A DNA stretch of 64,000 bases, taken from NCBI RefSeq assembly GCF_034702125.1, contig NC_085857.1, forward strand, positions 51,139,278 to 51,203,277. Direction: 5' to 3'. The translations under genes were made by a program, and so were the position numbers. The notes beneath the pieces are model-generated. The model saw nothing but the letters and a program-made list of their open reading frames with translations, made no database searches and had not been told where the DNA came from. The DNA is from Engraulis encrasicolus. Its lineage: Eukaryota > Chordata > Actinopteri > Clupeiformes > Engraulidae. Below are positions 50,501-61,640 of this stretch, piece after piece (position 1 is the first letter of the stretch; every line of letters begins with the position of its first letter).

Positions 50501-53500
50501 CAATTAACCCCAAAAAGGGAGTGACGCCCACTGATCTGATGATGCTCCAGCAGTATTCAGATCGAGTTCAGTACAACTCAGATATACAGGAAAACTGCAC
50601 AATGACTCTGAGGGATGTGAGGCGCACAGATATTGCTTCATATCATGTCAAGATTGAAACAAGCCGAAGTACAGAGAAATGGCTGTCATCTCCAGTCTTA
50701 TTTACAGTTCGAGGTATGTTATTTGAGGTAGAGATACATTACTGAGTAGAGTAGATATTATTGATTCAACAGAATATCAAGTAGTAAGGTCAAATTATAT
50801 ACATTGTAAATCAAATGAGAGAGCAGCATGTGACATTTCATTGACTGACACTTGTTAATGGCTCCAATACGTTAAGTAATAAATATTTATGCCTTTATAA
50901 GATGCCCCTGTCCTAGCTGTCCAGACATCTGGACCAGCGGTTGAGGGACGGGATGTGAAGCTGAGCTGCGTTAGTGACTGTGCCTTGAGACCAAACTCCA
51001 GGATCATGTGGGAGAAGGATGGACATGCTATGCCTGATGCACACAAATACAACGAAAACCTTGTGCTCTACAACATCCGGTCTGGGAATGAAGGGGCATA
51101 CACTTGCATTGTGGAAGGTCAAGAGAATCACAGATCTTCTCCACTGGGCATTAAAGTGATGTGTGAGTACAAGAAAGAAACGTGACGTAAACCTTATTTG
51201 TTAGCGTATTAGAAAATCCTTTTAGAGTGTGGCATACAGTCGAATAGAATGCGGAAGGTGGAATGCACCAATCATTTGCCTTCAAGAGGTACTTTGCTTT
51301 GAAAGACATCTACAATTGAAGTTGAATTTGAAGTGAGGGGAATTGTTTTTAATAATTATTTCTTAACCTATGTGAAGTAATCTATCCCTTCTTGCAATAC
51401 TTAATGTTACAGTGATGTGTTTTTAAAGATCCTCCAAAGAACACCTACACATCTGTACGCCCAGTTGGTGACATACTACAGGGCAGCGCTCAGGTGTCGC
51501 TCAGGTGCTACAGTGATGCCGTACCACCAGCGAGATACACCTGGTACCGGAGGACTGGGGAAACGTCATCACTGGTGGTATCTGACAAGATCTACCGCAT
51601 CGCCCATATCACCTCTGAACACAGTGGATATTACTACTGCACGGCTACAAATGTGTATGGCAGCAACAACTCTACAGATCTCCATGTTAATGTCCAGTGT
51701 GAGTAGACAACACAGCATATTAACAGAAATGTATTGAAGTGGAAGTACAGACAATATTAGGTTGATGATATTACGTACAGATATTATGAGACCCCTCCTG
51801 AAATCAGATATCTCTCGTGATTTCTCCATTATTTTTTTTTGATACTTTTTATTTATGGTATTTTATAGATGCAAGACAAATACAAAGACAAAAAAAACAG
51901 GGAAAAAACTAAAAAACAAAAAGAAAAATAATGTGGAGGTCAGGAGAATAAGCGCATATCACAGTCAATACAATACAATACAATACTATCAATACAATAC
52001 AATAGTCTCATTAACCTGTGTTGTTAGTTCTGTCATTTATGTAAACGGACCATTTAATCCACTTTCTTTCTCCAATTTCTTTTTGCAGCCTTAGGGAATA
52101 GGTCATCTGCTCAAGAAGATGTAAATGTTTTACGATGCCAACAAATGTGCCCACCGTAGGTGTATTTTTCTGTAGCCAATATTTGGTAATTGCCTTTTTC
52201 CCTGCTGCCATCATAATTTTTAAGAGGTACTCATCATCTTTGTCTAATTCCTCAGGAAAATGACCTAAGTACAGAAAAAGAAATGTCATATCCACACTAT
52301 AACCCAACACCTTATCAATAACTTCTGTCACCTCCATCCAGTAAGTCTGAATGGAGGGACACAACCAAAATATATGAGCATGATCCACCATGTTTTCTCC
52401 ACATTGTCTCCAGCATCCCAGCTGAGTGTCTGTTTGTTTGCCCTTTTGCTTAGGGGTTATAAAGAAGCGGATCAGGTTTTTCCAGCAAAAGTCTCTCCAC
52501 CCCAATGAGTTTGTAGTAGTTGACTGTATTTTCCAAGCATTCGTCCATATGTCCTCTGTTATTACAATGTCCAGTTCTTTTTCCCAGCGTTGCTTCACAT
52601 ATTCTGTTGAGTCCTTCTTAAGAGAACTGACAGCATGATACAGTTTACTTATCAGCCCTTTACTGCTCATGCAGTTGTACGCTCCAACAAATAATTGAAC
52701 AACCTTAGAACACTCTTTCTGTTCAGAGTCCCTAACCTCTTTACAGAAATAATCAGACATTTGCAAGTACCTGTAAAAATCCTGCCTCCTCAGACCATGG
52801 ACCTTACATAGATGTTCAAAACTGTGGAGTTTTCCATCTTTAACTATTGTACATAGAGATGTGATACCTTGATGGACCCATTGTTTGTATCTGAAGTCAT
52901 ACAATGATGGTTTATAGTCAGGATCATAAGCAGGCCAGCTGAGTAGTTTTACTTCCCTCTGGAGCTGATGGCGTTTTACCATTTCAAACCATATCTTAAA
53001 TGATAAGTTCACCCAGTTGCTTTCTGTCTGTGGTCTTGACATATCCCTGTCAACACAACCCATAGATGCCTGTAAGGGGACATCTGTTAAAGATGTCTCT
53101 ATATCTTTCCACTTAGCTTTATAAGATGGGTTGCATAGACAGACAAGTGGCCTCAGCTGAGCAGATATATAATAGTCCTTTATAGATGGGAGTGCCATAC
53201 CCCCTTGCAACCGTGGCAACTGGAGAGTGGAGAATTTAACCCTTGGCCTCTTATTGTTCCACACAAATAATGAAATGTGCCTATTCCATTCTCTGAATTG
53301 TTTTGTAGGAATATCTATAGGAAGTGATAAAAAAAGATAAAGTAATCTGGGCAAGATGTTCATCTTAACTGTTCTAATTCTACTGCCAAAGTCAAGGGGG
53401 AGGAGACTCCACCTGTTAAGATCCTCATATATTTTTTTACTAACATTGTTGTAATTACGTTGGAATAACTGAGACAAATCTTTAGTCAAATAAACTCCTA

Positions 53501-56500
53501 AGTATTTAATTTGGGTAGAGTGCCAGTTAAATGTATATTTAGTTCTAAGTTCCTGCGTGGGAGCAAAATTAAATGTCATAACCTGAGTTTTATCTATATT
53601 GAGAACATAACCTGAATATTNCCCATATGTTTCCAACATGTCCATTAAAATAGGCAGGCCAGAGGCTGGTTCAGACAAAGTGACAAGTACATCATCGGCA
53701 TATAGGCTTACTTTATATTCTTCTCCACCTATGGAGATACCCCTCAGTTTTTCCTCCTGCCTTATGGCCTGTGCCAAAGGTTCAATGAACAGGTTGAAGA
53801 GACTAGGACTGGCAGGACAGCCCTGTCTACATCCACGCTCCAGCCTAATAGGATCTGAAAGACTGCCATTTACCTTAATTCTAGCTATAGGGGAGGAATA
53901 AAGAGCTTGAATATAACTGATGAACTTATCCCCAAAGCCGAATCTTCTCATTACTGAATAAAGAAAATTCCAGCCCACTGAGTCAAAGGCCATGGCAGCA
54001 TCTAAACTTAAAATAATGGCCCTTGACTGTGTTGTGTTGATATGTTCAATAATGTGGAGGGATCTCCTAATATTATCTTGTGATTGTCTATTCCTAATGA
54101 ATCCGGTTTGATCCTCATCTATTAGATCGTGCATTGCTGTTTCCATTCTTTTCGTTAAGATTGTTGCATAGAGTTTATAGTCTGAATTTAACACACTGAT
54201 TGGTCTATACCCTTTGCAATCAGTCCTATCCTTCCCTTCCTTAGGGATGACAGATATGAATGCCTCTCTCCAAGATGGCGGGGTATATCCATCCTCTAAT
54301 ATGTAATTAAAGCAAGTATCAAGAAGGGGTACCAAATGTTCCCTCATGGTTTTGTACCATTCTGGGGGAAATCCATCCACACCAGGTGACTTGTTATTAT
54401 TCAGACTTGAGATGGCATCATTTATCTCCTCCCCTGTTATTGGCTGAGTTAGTATGTCATTGATTTGTGTACCAATATTTGGTAGGTCTAAAGAATTCAG
54501 GAACTCTGTTATAGATTGCATATCTGCCTGGTCCCTATTAGAGTAAAGGGATGTATAGTATTTCTCAAATGATTTCTGTATGTCATCTACATCTGTAACA
54601 ATCTTATTTGTGACAGGGTCTTTTATCCTATGAATTGTATTTTCAGCCTGTTGTTTCTTTAGTCTCCAGGCTAACAACTTTGACGCTTTGGGACCAGCCT
54701 CATAATATCTTTGTTTCATAAATCTGAGTTTTTTCTCCACCTCCTCACTTAATATTTTGTCTATATCCTGTTTAACAAGTCTTATTTGTTGTACAATGGC
54801 GTGGTCTCTATTGGTGATATGCATTTGTTCAAGGTTCTTTAATTTTTCTTCCAAGTCTGACAGTTGCATTGTTTTTAACCTTTTTGATAAGGCTGACCAA
54901 GCTATTATCTTGCCTCTAAGGACGGCCTTAAACGCATCCCATAGCATACTAGGGTTTACAGTCCCATTATCATTTTCCTGAAGATATAAATCTAGCTCAA
55001 TTTTCATCATAGACACAAAACTGGCATCATTTAACATACCACAGTTTAACCTCCAAAGGGTTTTGCGTTTTCTACCTTCTAAATGCAGTGTTATATGAAT
55101 TCCTGCATGGTCAGAGAGGATTCTCTGGCCAATTTTGCATTCTTTAATTCTGTGTAAATCTTTTTTATACATAAACACATAATCTAGTCTGGAGTGAGTC
55201 CCATGTCTCCCAGAGTAGAAGGTATACCCAGGTTGTGAACCATGTATTGCTCTCCACACATCACTCAGTCCTAGTTCTCTTATGGCCTTATTAATTATTT
55301 TTTCTGTGGGGGTTCTTTTCCTGTTTTTATTAGTGGTGTCTAAAGAGGGATTGAGTAAAGAATTTAAATCACCAGAGCAAATAAGCGTTCCATATGTCTC
55401 TGTTGCAATCAGATCAAACACCCTTTTAAAGAATGAAGTCTGACTCCCTGGAGGGGCATAAATATTAAACAAAGTCACTTCTTGCTGATCTATTTTGCAT
55501 TTAACCAGAACAAACCTACCTTCTTTATCCCTTATTTCAGAAACAAATTCGAATGGGGTGGAGTTTGAAATTAGTATTATTACTCCCCTTTTCCTTCCAT
55601 TTTTATATGATGAAAAAAAAGAATTTTTAAAACCCAGCTTTTTAAATTTTTCATGCTCAACTGCAGACAAATGGGTTTCCTGCCAAAACATTATATTCAC
55701 CCTGTCCCTTATAGCCTTGGCTATCATCTTACTACGTTTTATAGGGTCGCTAAGCCCATTTACATTCCATGACAATATGTTATAACATTGATAGTACATT
55801 CATATTATCATTTGCATCATGTGATCTACACTCCCAGACCTCAAAGAAAAACAAGTAGGAAAAAAAAGGAAAACGTAATGGAACTACAACTATAATACAG
55901 ACAAATGAACAGGGCTCCCAACAAGAAAGGTGACACATCATCACCTTTAGGAAGAGGGAGGGAACTGCCACTAGGTGGGGTCCCTCAGTCAGCTGACGCA
56001 AAAACAAAAAAGATTTGTGGCAGTATGATGACAGTGCATAGTATCAGCTTTACAAATATAAACAAAATAGACGACTATTCAGGCGAGTGGTTCTCCTCAT
56101 CTGAGGCATCCTTCCTGCGATATTCCTGTAGCCTCTCTCTCACCTGCTGTTGGTATTCTTCCCCTCTGTTGCGGGGCTTAATCACCTCCCATGGTAGCAG
56201 CTTGTCAAGCGAGGCCTCCGTGTGAGCCCCCGTGTTTCTTTCGCATGTGATCTTGCCCACGTCGAACCCACGCCTCCTCAGATCCTCTGCTGCTTGCGTC
56301 GCGTTGTAATAGGTGACCGCGCCGCCCGGTAGATGAACTCGCATTCTGGTCATCGGAGTCCGGAATCGTATCCCCCTTTCCTTCAGCGCTTTCTTAACAG
56401 GGACGTATTCCTTCCTTTTCTTTTGGACAGCTTCGGCATAGTCATGGTCAAAATACACTCGCTTGTCATCGTGGCTAAGACCTTTGTTCCAGGCTGCGGT

Positions 56501-59500
56501 GAGGATCTTTTCTTTCACTGTGAACTGGAGGAAACGAACCACCATTGAGCGTGGTGGAGCATCAGGGGATGGTTTAGCAGCCAGCGCTCGGTGAGCGCGT
56601 TCTATCCCAAGGTCGCAGCTCCATGTCGGTTCGATGTCATCACTGAGTTGGGTCTTAATCATATTCACCACAAACGCTGTTGCAGAAGTACCCTCTGCGT
56701 CCTCTGGTATTCCATAAATTCTGATGTTGTTTCGTCTGGCGTGCCCCTCCATCTCGGTCACTTTATCCCTCAGCGTTTGTTGGTTTGCCAGCAACTGGGT
56801 TAGCGTCTCCTTCACAGCAATGTCCCATCGCTCCGCGTCCGCCATGCCATGTTCAATCTCTCCAACTCGCTCAGTAACATCCTCAACTCGGCTGGTCACA
56901 TCTTGAAGTTTTGTACGCATTTCAGAAGTGAAATCGTCCATTTGCTTTTTAATATCTTCTCTTAGACATTTACTAAATTCTTTTAAGTCCTTTTTCAGTT
57001 CAGTTCTTAGGCATTCCATTCCTTTAGCCACAGCTGCACTCACTGCTTCTCGAATTGTCTCCATAACTTCGCCATGTGCTCCTCCGTGTTTTTCAGCATC
57101 TCTCTGCTTTTCCTCGGTTTCTCGCCCTTTCGTCGTCTTTCCTTTCGTGGATTTGCCCGCACTCATTCTTGCAAATGAATTTTAAACAAAATATATGAAT
57201 TTTTATCAAATTGAGTGGGGAAAAAATAAAGCTGATACAGGAGCTCAGGTTTTACGCTGCCATCTCAACTCTCGCGCCACCGGAAGTCCGTGATTTCTCC
57301 ATTATTAACAAGTTTCTGTTATTCTGGAAACAATTAGGCTACACTTTGGAGATAATGTCCAATAAGTTCAATTTTGATTTTTTTAAAATGGTTACAACAG
57401 GTTTAAACAAAATAGTCAATAGTCAACAAAATAGTCAATAAGGTGCCATTTGTGAACCAAAACTGACAACTGGTTCTTTGGTTAGTTTTTAACTAGGTTG
57501 ACACATGTCCTCCTTGGGATTTTGTACCTTTTCTCTCTTTTTCTAAAAATTGTTTAGCTGGTCCGAATTGCTATTGCTGTGGCATTTCTGTGAGAGACGG
57601 TGTTAGGGAGAAAGACGGTAAGAGAATATAATACCTGTATTTCCCCCATTATGCGCTAGATCCTCCAAAGACGACCTTAATATTAATTAGTCCCATTGCG
57701 GAGGTGCTGGAGGGTGACACAGTGATCATGAGCTGTAGAAGTGATGCCAACCCACCAGCAAGCTTTGCATGGTATTGGAAGGGGAACAGAGTACAGGTAC
57801 AATATATTGGCCTACACGTTTTGGTTTATCTTCAGAATTCATGCTAATTTATACAGTAGTTTGTATATTTTGTTATGTTGCAGATTCAGAAATGCCGTTT
57901 TCATTAATATTTTCCATCTAAGCATTATTATGATTTTTTGTGCTCTTTAGACTTTTCATAGATTAATAGATTTATCTTCTCCATGCCCACCATTTTGAAT
58001 TACAAGTCATAGACATGTTTTTGAATATCTTTGGTTTTGCCAGCAAATAAAAGTGTATTACTCAATTAATAATACTAAATGTGTGTAATATAAATATAAG
58101 TTTGTGAATGGGCTGCATACATGTTGAAAATAAATAAGTACATTTACACACTCTACGTTTAAAGGCAGCAAAACAAAAGAATTACAGCCTCATTGCAGTC
58201 AGGTCTGAAGACACCGGTGATTACTACTGCCAGGCTCAGAACAAACATGGTGACAGAAACTCAACTCTTATCCATCTTAATGTTCTATGTAAGTACGGGA
58301 CATGAAGCTAAATATTATTTGTGAGTGTCAAATGAGAGACAAATACAATATAGTCCCTTCAAGACTTTGTTGTGGTGTTACAATGCCAACACTACACTAA
58401 ATGTGTGGAAATGATCTTACATTGCATTGAATTAGAATTAGAAAAACATCCCAATATCTTTTTTATTTTTTTATTTTCTTTAGATCCACCCAAAAGGACC
58501 TCAGCATTTCTCTTCCACAAGGGTGATCTGAATGAAGGGACCTCTGTGATTCTGTCCTGCAACAGTAATGCCAACCCACCAGTTGAGAACTACACCTGGT
58601 ACAAGAAGACTAGTGCCAGCACTGAAGTCACCCAAACAGGTTCAGGGCAATTCAACACCTTCACTCTGTCCCCCGACACAGTTGGGGTTTACCACTGTGA
58701 GGCAAAAAACAGTCTTGGCACCCAGGACAGTGCTGCAATCGAAGTGTCTGCATCAGGTATGCATGATATCAGTATGATTTCCTAGTAAGATAGAATAGGA
58801 TATCTCACTTGCCGCTATGATGTCACAGGTCAAGCTCTCATTTCAATGCTGTTCAGCATAAGCAATGGGCATGTTTGCTCTAGACAGTGCTAACAGTTGC
58901 TAAGTAGCGTGTTTGATCAACATAACAAGCAAAAACCCAAAAGCTGAAGTTCCGGGCTACTTTTAGCTAGTCGGTAGTGTGGTAAGAGACAATTGTCCTT
59001 TTTAGGGATTGTAGGTTGGTGTTCACCACCAAGGAATGAGTCAGCATAATATTAACTTGCATTCTTAAAGCTTCCTGCTTACTTTGATGCACACCAGTTG
59101 TAATCACTGGCTAGTCTCACCCTACACAACATCGCTACGAAGATGTAGCTGCACAATGCAGAGACAGCTCATACTTTTTTTGCAGCAAAGTGCCCAAACA
59201 GTTGACTACAGGATGAAATAATTATTCAAGACAGTAGACCAAATTATTTTCTTTCAGAGCACGTACTGAATGTGAAGTCTCTTTTAACATTTTTGAACAA
59301 TTTCTCAAACAGTTTAGCAAAAAATTTAGCAAAATGTTAATATGATATGTGCTGGTTGTTAGGCCAAGTTCAATGGCAGACAGCGACTTTGTGTGTGCTT
59401 GGAGCCATTGTGGCAGTACAGACTTTGACAATTGTACTCATACACTGCAGGTACGTAATTTAATGCACATTCACCCATGGGAAAAGATATATATGGCATT

Positions 59501-61067
59501 ATGAAAGCATAATTAATTATAAGAGCCCGTGACAGCAAAATTGACACGTCACGTCAACTATCGTGTCTCATATTGCACACTTATGCACTCTGGGCGCTAT
59601 GTTTAAGTGCGTTGGGTGCTCACACGCAACATTTTGATAAATTTGGTGCACTTTAAGGGCGGGTATGTTGCCATTAATTTAAAACCATTCCAAAACAAAG
59701 AAATGTGGTGGGCAGTTGGGTCAAGACTAATTCTCTAAGTAATATTGCTGAGACAGTAACATTTTCATGTCAAGCTTGTATTATACGCGATAGTTGCCAT
59801 TTGGGTTGAAGGGAATGCAATTCAAGCTCAAGACTGTAATCAGTAGCCAACCAATATCTTGGTGAGCGAATGTTGTGGTCTCCCATCACTTCCAGTGATG
59901 GCACAATGAATATTGCCCAAACTTTTCCACGATACTTTGTACTAAAAACCTCAGTACACTGTGTGCACTATGCACTAACCTTCAGTGCACTGACACAAGT
60001 GCGCGATATGAGACACGGAAATAGTATATAAAACTTACAAATCTTATGTGGAATATATGAGACTCCTATACTAAATTTCCCCTATGGATACTTATTAATG
60101 GTCAGAAACCTCTGCATTGCCATATAAAAGTTATAATTTACAATGGGAAATATACACTTTTCTATGCTACGGGTACCAGGGTGCATCATTTGTACATTTC
60201 ACAGCGTATTGCATGTTGCACTATAAAGATTTCACAAACATTGTGTGAAATTGTGTAGGCCTAATTGTAACAGGGCTGACATGTCTATATATCCACAGGA
60301 GGAAGAGGAGTTTTGGTGCAGATTATGGAGACACAGGCAGGAATGCAGGGGACAGTGTTACGGGCAGGAACACAGAGGTGAGTTGCAGAGGACTGAAAAC
60401 AGGGGTGAGTGTAACAGGGTGGAATAGAGGTCTCAGAGGTGAGCAATGGGCTGGGATTCACAGGGTTGGAAACAGCGTTGAGATTCACAGGACTCAAAAT
60501 GGGTGAATCTCACTGGGGCAAGTGAAACTATGTATATATGGATGTCGTTGTGTAACACAAGGACAAGTTTATCAATGATTCACAGGGTTTAACACAGGGG
60601 TGATTGTTACAGGCAGTGACACAGGGGTGGCTGTCTCAGGGTTGAAAATAAGGTTGAGTGTCCGTGTTGAAAAAAAAGTAGTGGACAGAGTGGTCAATGT
60701 CTCAGGGGTGAGCTAAACAGGGTTGAACACCGGGGTGAGTGTAACACTACTAAATAACAGTATTTTTTAAAATTTAGGCTATGTTGTGAAAATACCAACA
60801 ATAAAGCATTCATGTACATACATGACTATGACCATTGGCTTGCATACCTTCCATAGTCCATGCTGTTTTTTCCCATTTTTGTGCCAGGGGGATGACGATT
60901 ATGTGAATAATGATCAAAGAAGAAACTCATTGGACATCCCCATGGTTTCACTTCAGAGTTCAGTGTTGCGTTCCTTACCCAACAACGCCCACACTGATGA
61001 TGTGTATCAGAGCTTGAACCCCAACACCATTGAGCCGAATGCAGTTTATCACAGTCTGAGGGCTTAG
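47570..61067 (+). CDS. Gene E: CD22/Siglec-like receptor (Siglec-type V + 4 C2, TM, YVNN and YxxL tail)
   Basis: Exons: 47570-47621 (signal, MASCLLQAHFILLYVAL), 50372-50713 (V), 50902-51162, 51429-51698 (C2-1, C2-2), 57660-57796 plus 58165-58288 (C2-3, split), 58484-58756 (C2-4), 59363-59450 (TM), 60299-60377 (RRKRS), 60888-61067 (tail, TAG). The sum is 1806 nt, or 601 residues, and all phases agree. The V domain has an A-strand Cys (QICG), a B-strand Cys (ILC) and an E-strand Cys (ENCTM) but no F-strand Cys, as in Siglecs. C2-1 has the second Cys (LSCVSDC) expected to pair with the A-strand Cys. F strand SYHVKIE has Lys at the sialic-acid Arg position. The tail has YVNN (Grb2-type YxN), VYQSL and VYHSL. 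The signal exon is the least certain part because a 2.7-kb intron separates it from V. A full-length L1 sits in intron 4. AATAAA lies at 61422. Confidence 0.8.
48108..49915. mobile_element. Possible long MITE with nested insertions in gene E intron 1
   Basis: ACACTCTAAGAAAATTTCCCTG...AATAACGGCAGT at the left and GAATTTCCGTAAATAAACAGC...TTACAGTGT at the right look like inverted ends of one ACACTGTAA-type element. Its middle contains other repeats, including the element at 49317-49754. The pairing is uncertain. Confidence 0.35.
49317..49754. mobile_element. hAT-like MITE with CCGGTT simple repeats
   Basis: Ends TAGAGATGCACCGGATCC / GGATCCGGTGCATCTCTA, a perfect terminal inverted repeat of ~18 bp. 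The interior carries (CCGGTT)n and many GGATCCGG. The flanking 8-mers are both T-rich but match imperfectly. Confidence 0.75.
52011..55799 (-). CDS. L1 ORF2 protein (endonuclease / reverse transcriptase)
   Basis: 1262 codons, close to full length for a vertebrate L1 ORF2. The N-terminal APE-like endonuclease has SWNVNGL (residues ~10-16), the WQETH Glu at 41, GDLN and the SDH catalytic motif near 230. The reverse transcriptase follows, with SPGVDGFPPEWYK, SLDAAMAFDSV, GCRQGCPASP and the YADD active site near residue 698. The C-terminal Cys/His knuckle (CWRQC...HIFWLC) is near 1120. One unresolved base (N at 53621) gives one unknown residue at codon ~727; no frameshift or stop. The protein nicks target DNA and primes reverse transcription there (family knowledge). 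Confidence 0.95.
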   Translation of the reverse strand: MYYQCYNILSWNVNGLSDPIKRSKMIAKAIRDRVNIMFWQETHLSAVEHEKFKKLGFKNSFFSSYKNGRKRGVIILISNSTPFEFVSEIRDKEGRFVLVKCKIDQQEVTLFNIYAPPGSQTSFFKRVFDLIATETYGTLICSGDLNSLLNPSLDTTNKNRKRTPTEKIINKAIRELGLSDVWRAIHGSQPGYTFYSGRHGTHSRLDYVFMYKKDLHRIKECKIGQRILSDHAGIHITLHLEGRKRKTLWRLNCGMLNDASFVSMMKIELDLYLQENDNGTVNPSMLWDAFKAVLRGKIIAWSALSKRLKTMQLSDLEEKLKNLEQMHITNRDHAIVQQIRLVKQDIDKILSEEVEKKLRFMKQRYYEAGPKASKLLAWRLKKQQAENTIHRIKDPVTNKIVTDVDDIQKSFEKYYTSLYSNRDQADMQSITEFLNSLDLPNIGTQINDILTQPITGEEINDAISSLNNNKSPGVDGFPPEWYKTMREHLVPLLDTCFNYILEDGYTPPSWREAFISVIPKEGKDRTDCKGYRPISVLNSDYKLYATILTKRMETAMHDLIDEDQTGFIRNRQSQDNIRRSLHIIEHINTTQSRAIILSLDAAMAFDSVGWNFLYSVMRRFGFGDKFISYIQALYSSPIARIKVNGSLSDPIRLERGCRQGCPASPSLFNLFIEPLAQAIRQEEKLRGISIGGEEYKVSLYADDVLVTLSEPASGLPILMDMLETYGXYSGYVLNIDKTQVMTFNFAPTQELRTKYTFNWHSTQIKYLGVYLTKDLSQLFQRNYNNVSKKIYEDLNRWSLLPLDFGSRIRTVKMNILPRLLYLFLSLPIDIPTKQFREWNRHISLFVWNNKRPRVKFSTLQLPRLQGGMALPSIKDYYISAQLRPLVCLCNPSYKAKWKDIETSLTDVPLQASMGCVDRDMSRPQTESNWVNLSFKIWFEMVKRHQLQREVKLLSWPAYDPDYKPSLYDFRYKQWVHQGITSLCTIVKDGKLHSFEHLCKVHGLRRQDFYRYLQMSDYFCKEVRDSEQKECSKVVQLFVGAYNCMSSKGLISKLYHAVSSLKKDSTEYVKQRWEKELDIVITEDIWTNAWKIQSTTTNSLGWRDFCWKNLIRFFITPKQKGKQTDTQLGCWRQCGENMVDHAHIFWLCPSIQTYWMEVTEVIDKVLGYSVDMTFLFLYLGHFPEELDKDDEYLLKIMMAAGKKAITKYWLQKNTPTVGTFVGIVKHLHLLEQMTYSLRLQKEIGERKWIKWSVYINDRTNNTG
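56075..57166 (-). CDS. L1 ORF1 protein (RNA-binding chaperone)
   Basis: 363 codons. A basic, low-complexity N-terminus (STKGKTTKGRETEEK) precedes a coiled coil of heptads from ~55 to 140. An RRM-like domain begins near 144 with NNIRIYGIPE and includes IERAHRA and MVVRFLQF. The C-terminal domain includes YFDHDYA and GIRFRTPMTRMRV. This is the standard vertebrate L1 ORF1p layout; it forms trimers that bind the L1 RNA. ORF1 stops 275 bp before ORF2 starts. Confidence 0.93.
   Translation of the reverse strand: MSAGKSTKGKTTKGRETEEKQRDAEKHGGAHGEVMETIREAVSAAVAKGMECLRTELKKDLKEFSKCLREDIKKQMDDFTSEMRTKLQDVTSRVEDVTERVGEIEHGMADAERWDIAVKETLTQLLANQQTLRDKVTEMEGHARRNNIRIYGIPEDAEGTSATAFVVNMIKTQLSDDIEPTWSCDLGIERAHRALAAKPSPDAPPRSMVVRFLQFTVKEKILTAAWNKGLSHDDKRVYFDHDYAEAVQKKRKEYVPVKKALKERGIRFRTPMTRMRVHLPGGAVTYYNATQAAEDLRRRGFDVGKITCERNTGAHTEASLDKLLPWEVIKPRNRGEEYQQQVRERLQEYRRKDASDEENHSPE
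59560..60019. mobile_element. ~460-bp MITE (CGTGTCTCATAT ends) in gene E intron
   Basis: CGTGTCTCATATTGCACACTT at the left and the inverse of AAGTGCGCGATATGAGACACG at the right agree except for 2 bases. Lies between the TM exon and the basic exon of gene E. Non-coding. Confidence 0.7.
60378..60750 (+). repeat. Degenerate minisatellite of donor-like GGGGTGAGT units in gene E
   Basis: After the true donor at 60378 (GAG|GTGAGT), similar GGTGAG or GTGAGT sites recur with GT at 60405, 60439, 60708 and 60735, among ACAGGG-rich repeats. Use of the 60405 site would add 27 nt (9 codons) in frame. Confidence 0.6.
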
Positions 61068-61175
61068 TTCAGCAATAGCATTGACAATGACCTTTCCTAT
61101 GTCTGTCCGTCTGACTGTCTGTCTGTCCGTCTGTTAAATTGTCTGCCCTCAACTTTATAGGATACCTCTAGTGTG

Positions 61176-61262
<87 letters not shown>

Positions 61263-61640
61263 TTATCTTTGCAATGGCTCTGTCTGTTTGTCTCTGTGTC
61301 CGCCTGCAGTGTTTTGGTTCATCTGGTGGTGGTGCCAAACACACATCACATGCAGCCATCATTGCAAGGGCAAATTTATTCCGTAACTGATTGCTTTTGT
61401 TTCATTTGAAATGTGTCATTGTCAATAAATGCTTAGCTTAGTTTATAGTCAAGATTAGATTAAATAGGCTATTGTTAAAACTGATTGTACACTGTTTTTT
61501 TATTTCAAGTGTCTACTGTCTCTCATGTATATAAATACTTCAATTTCAAAACAAAAATGTTGTTCTTTCTTGTTAGAAAACATGTTTGTCTGCATTCATG
61601 TAATAAAGACCATGTTGTTCACTGCATCCCATGATTTAGA
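61068..61640 (+). other. Probable 3' UTR of gene E
   Basis: Contains a CTGTCTGTCCG run, a (CA)n tract (61177-61260), GTCAATAAATG at 61420 and GTAATAAAGACC at ~61600 as candidate poly(A) signals. Confidence 0.5.
61177..61260. repeat. (CA)n microsatellite
   Basis: Pure CA run, 84 bases. Confidence 0.97.

Larger units (their letters stand above)
51834..57288 (-). mobile_element. Full-length L1 retrotransposon in gene E intron (antisense)
   Basis: Perfect 18-bp target duplication CGTGATTTCTCCATTATT at 51816-51833 and 57289-57306. On the minus strand: a 5' UTR of ~120 bp beginning GACTTCCGGTGGCGCG, ORF1 (57166-56075), a ~275-bp gap, ORF2 (55799-52011), then a short 3' UTR with (AATAC)-type repeats (51968-52005), AATAAA and a short A tail. 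No stop codon breaks either ORF. The gene E exons on either side (51429-51698 and 57660-57796) still join in frame. Confidence 0.95.

Noticed and set aside
61171..61409. Thr/His-repeat open reading frames
   Set aside because: Pure CA repeat read in two frames.
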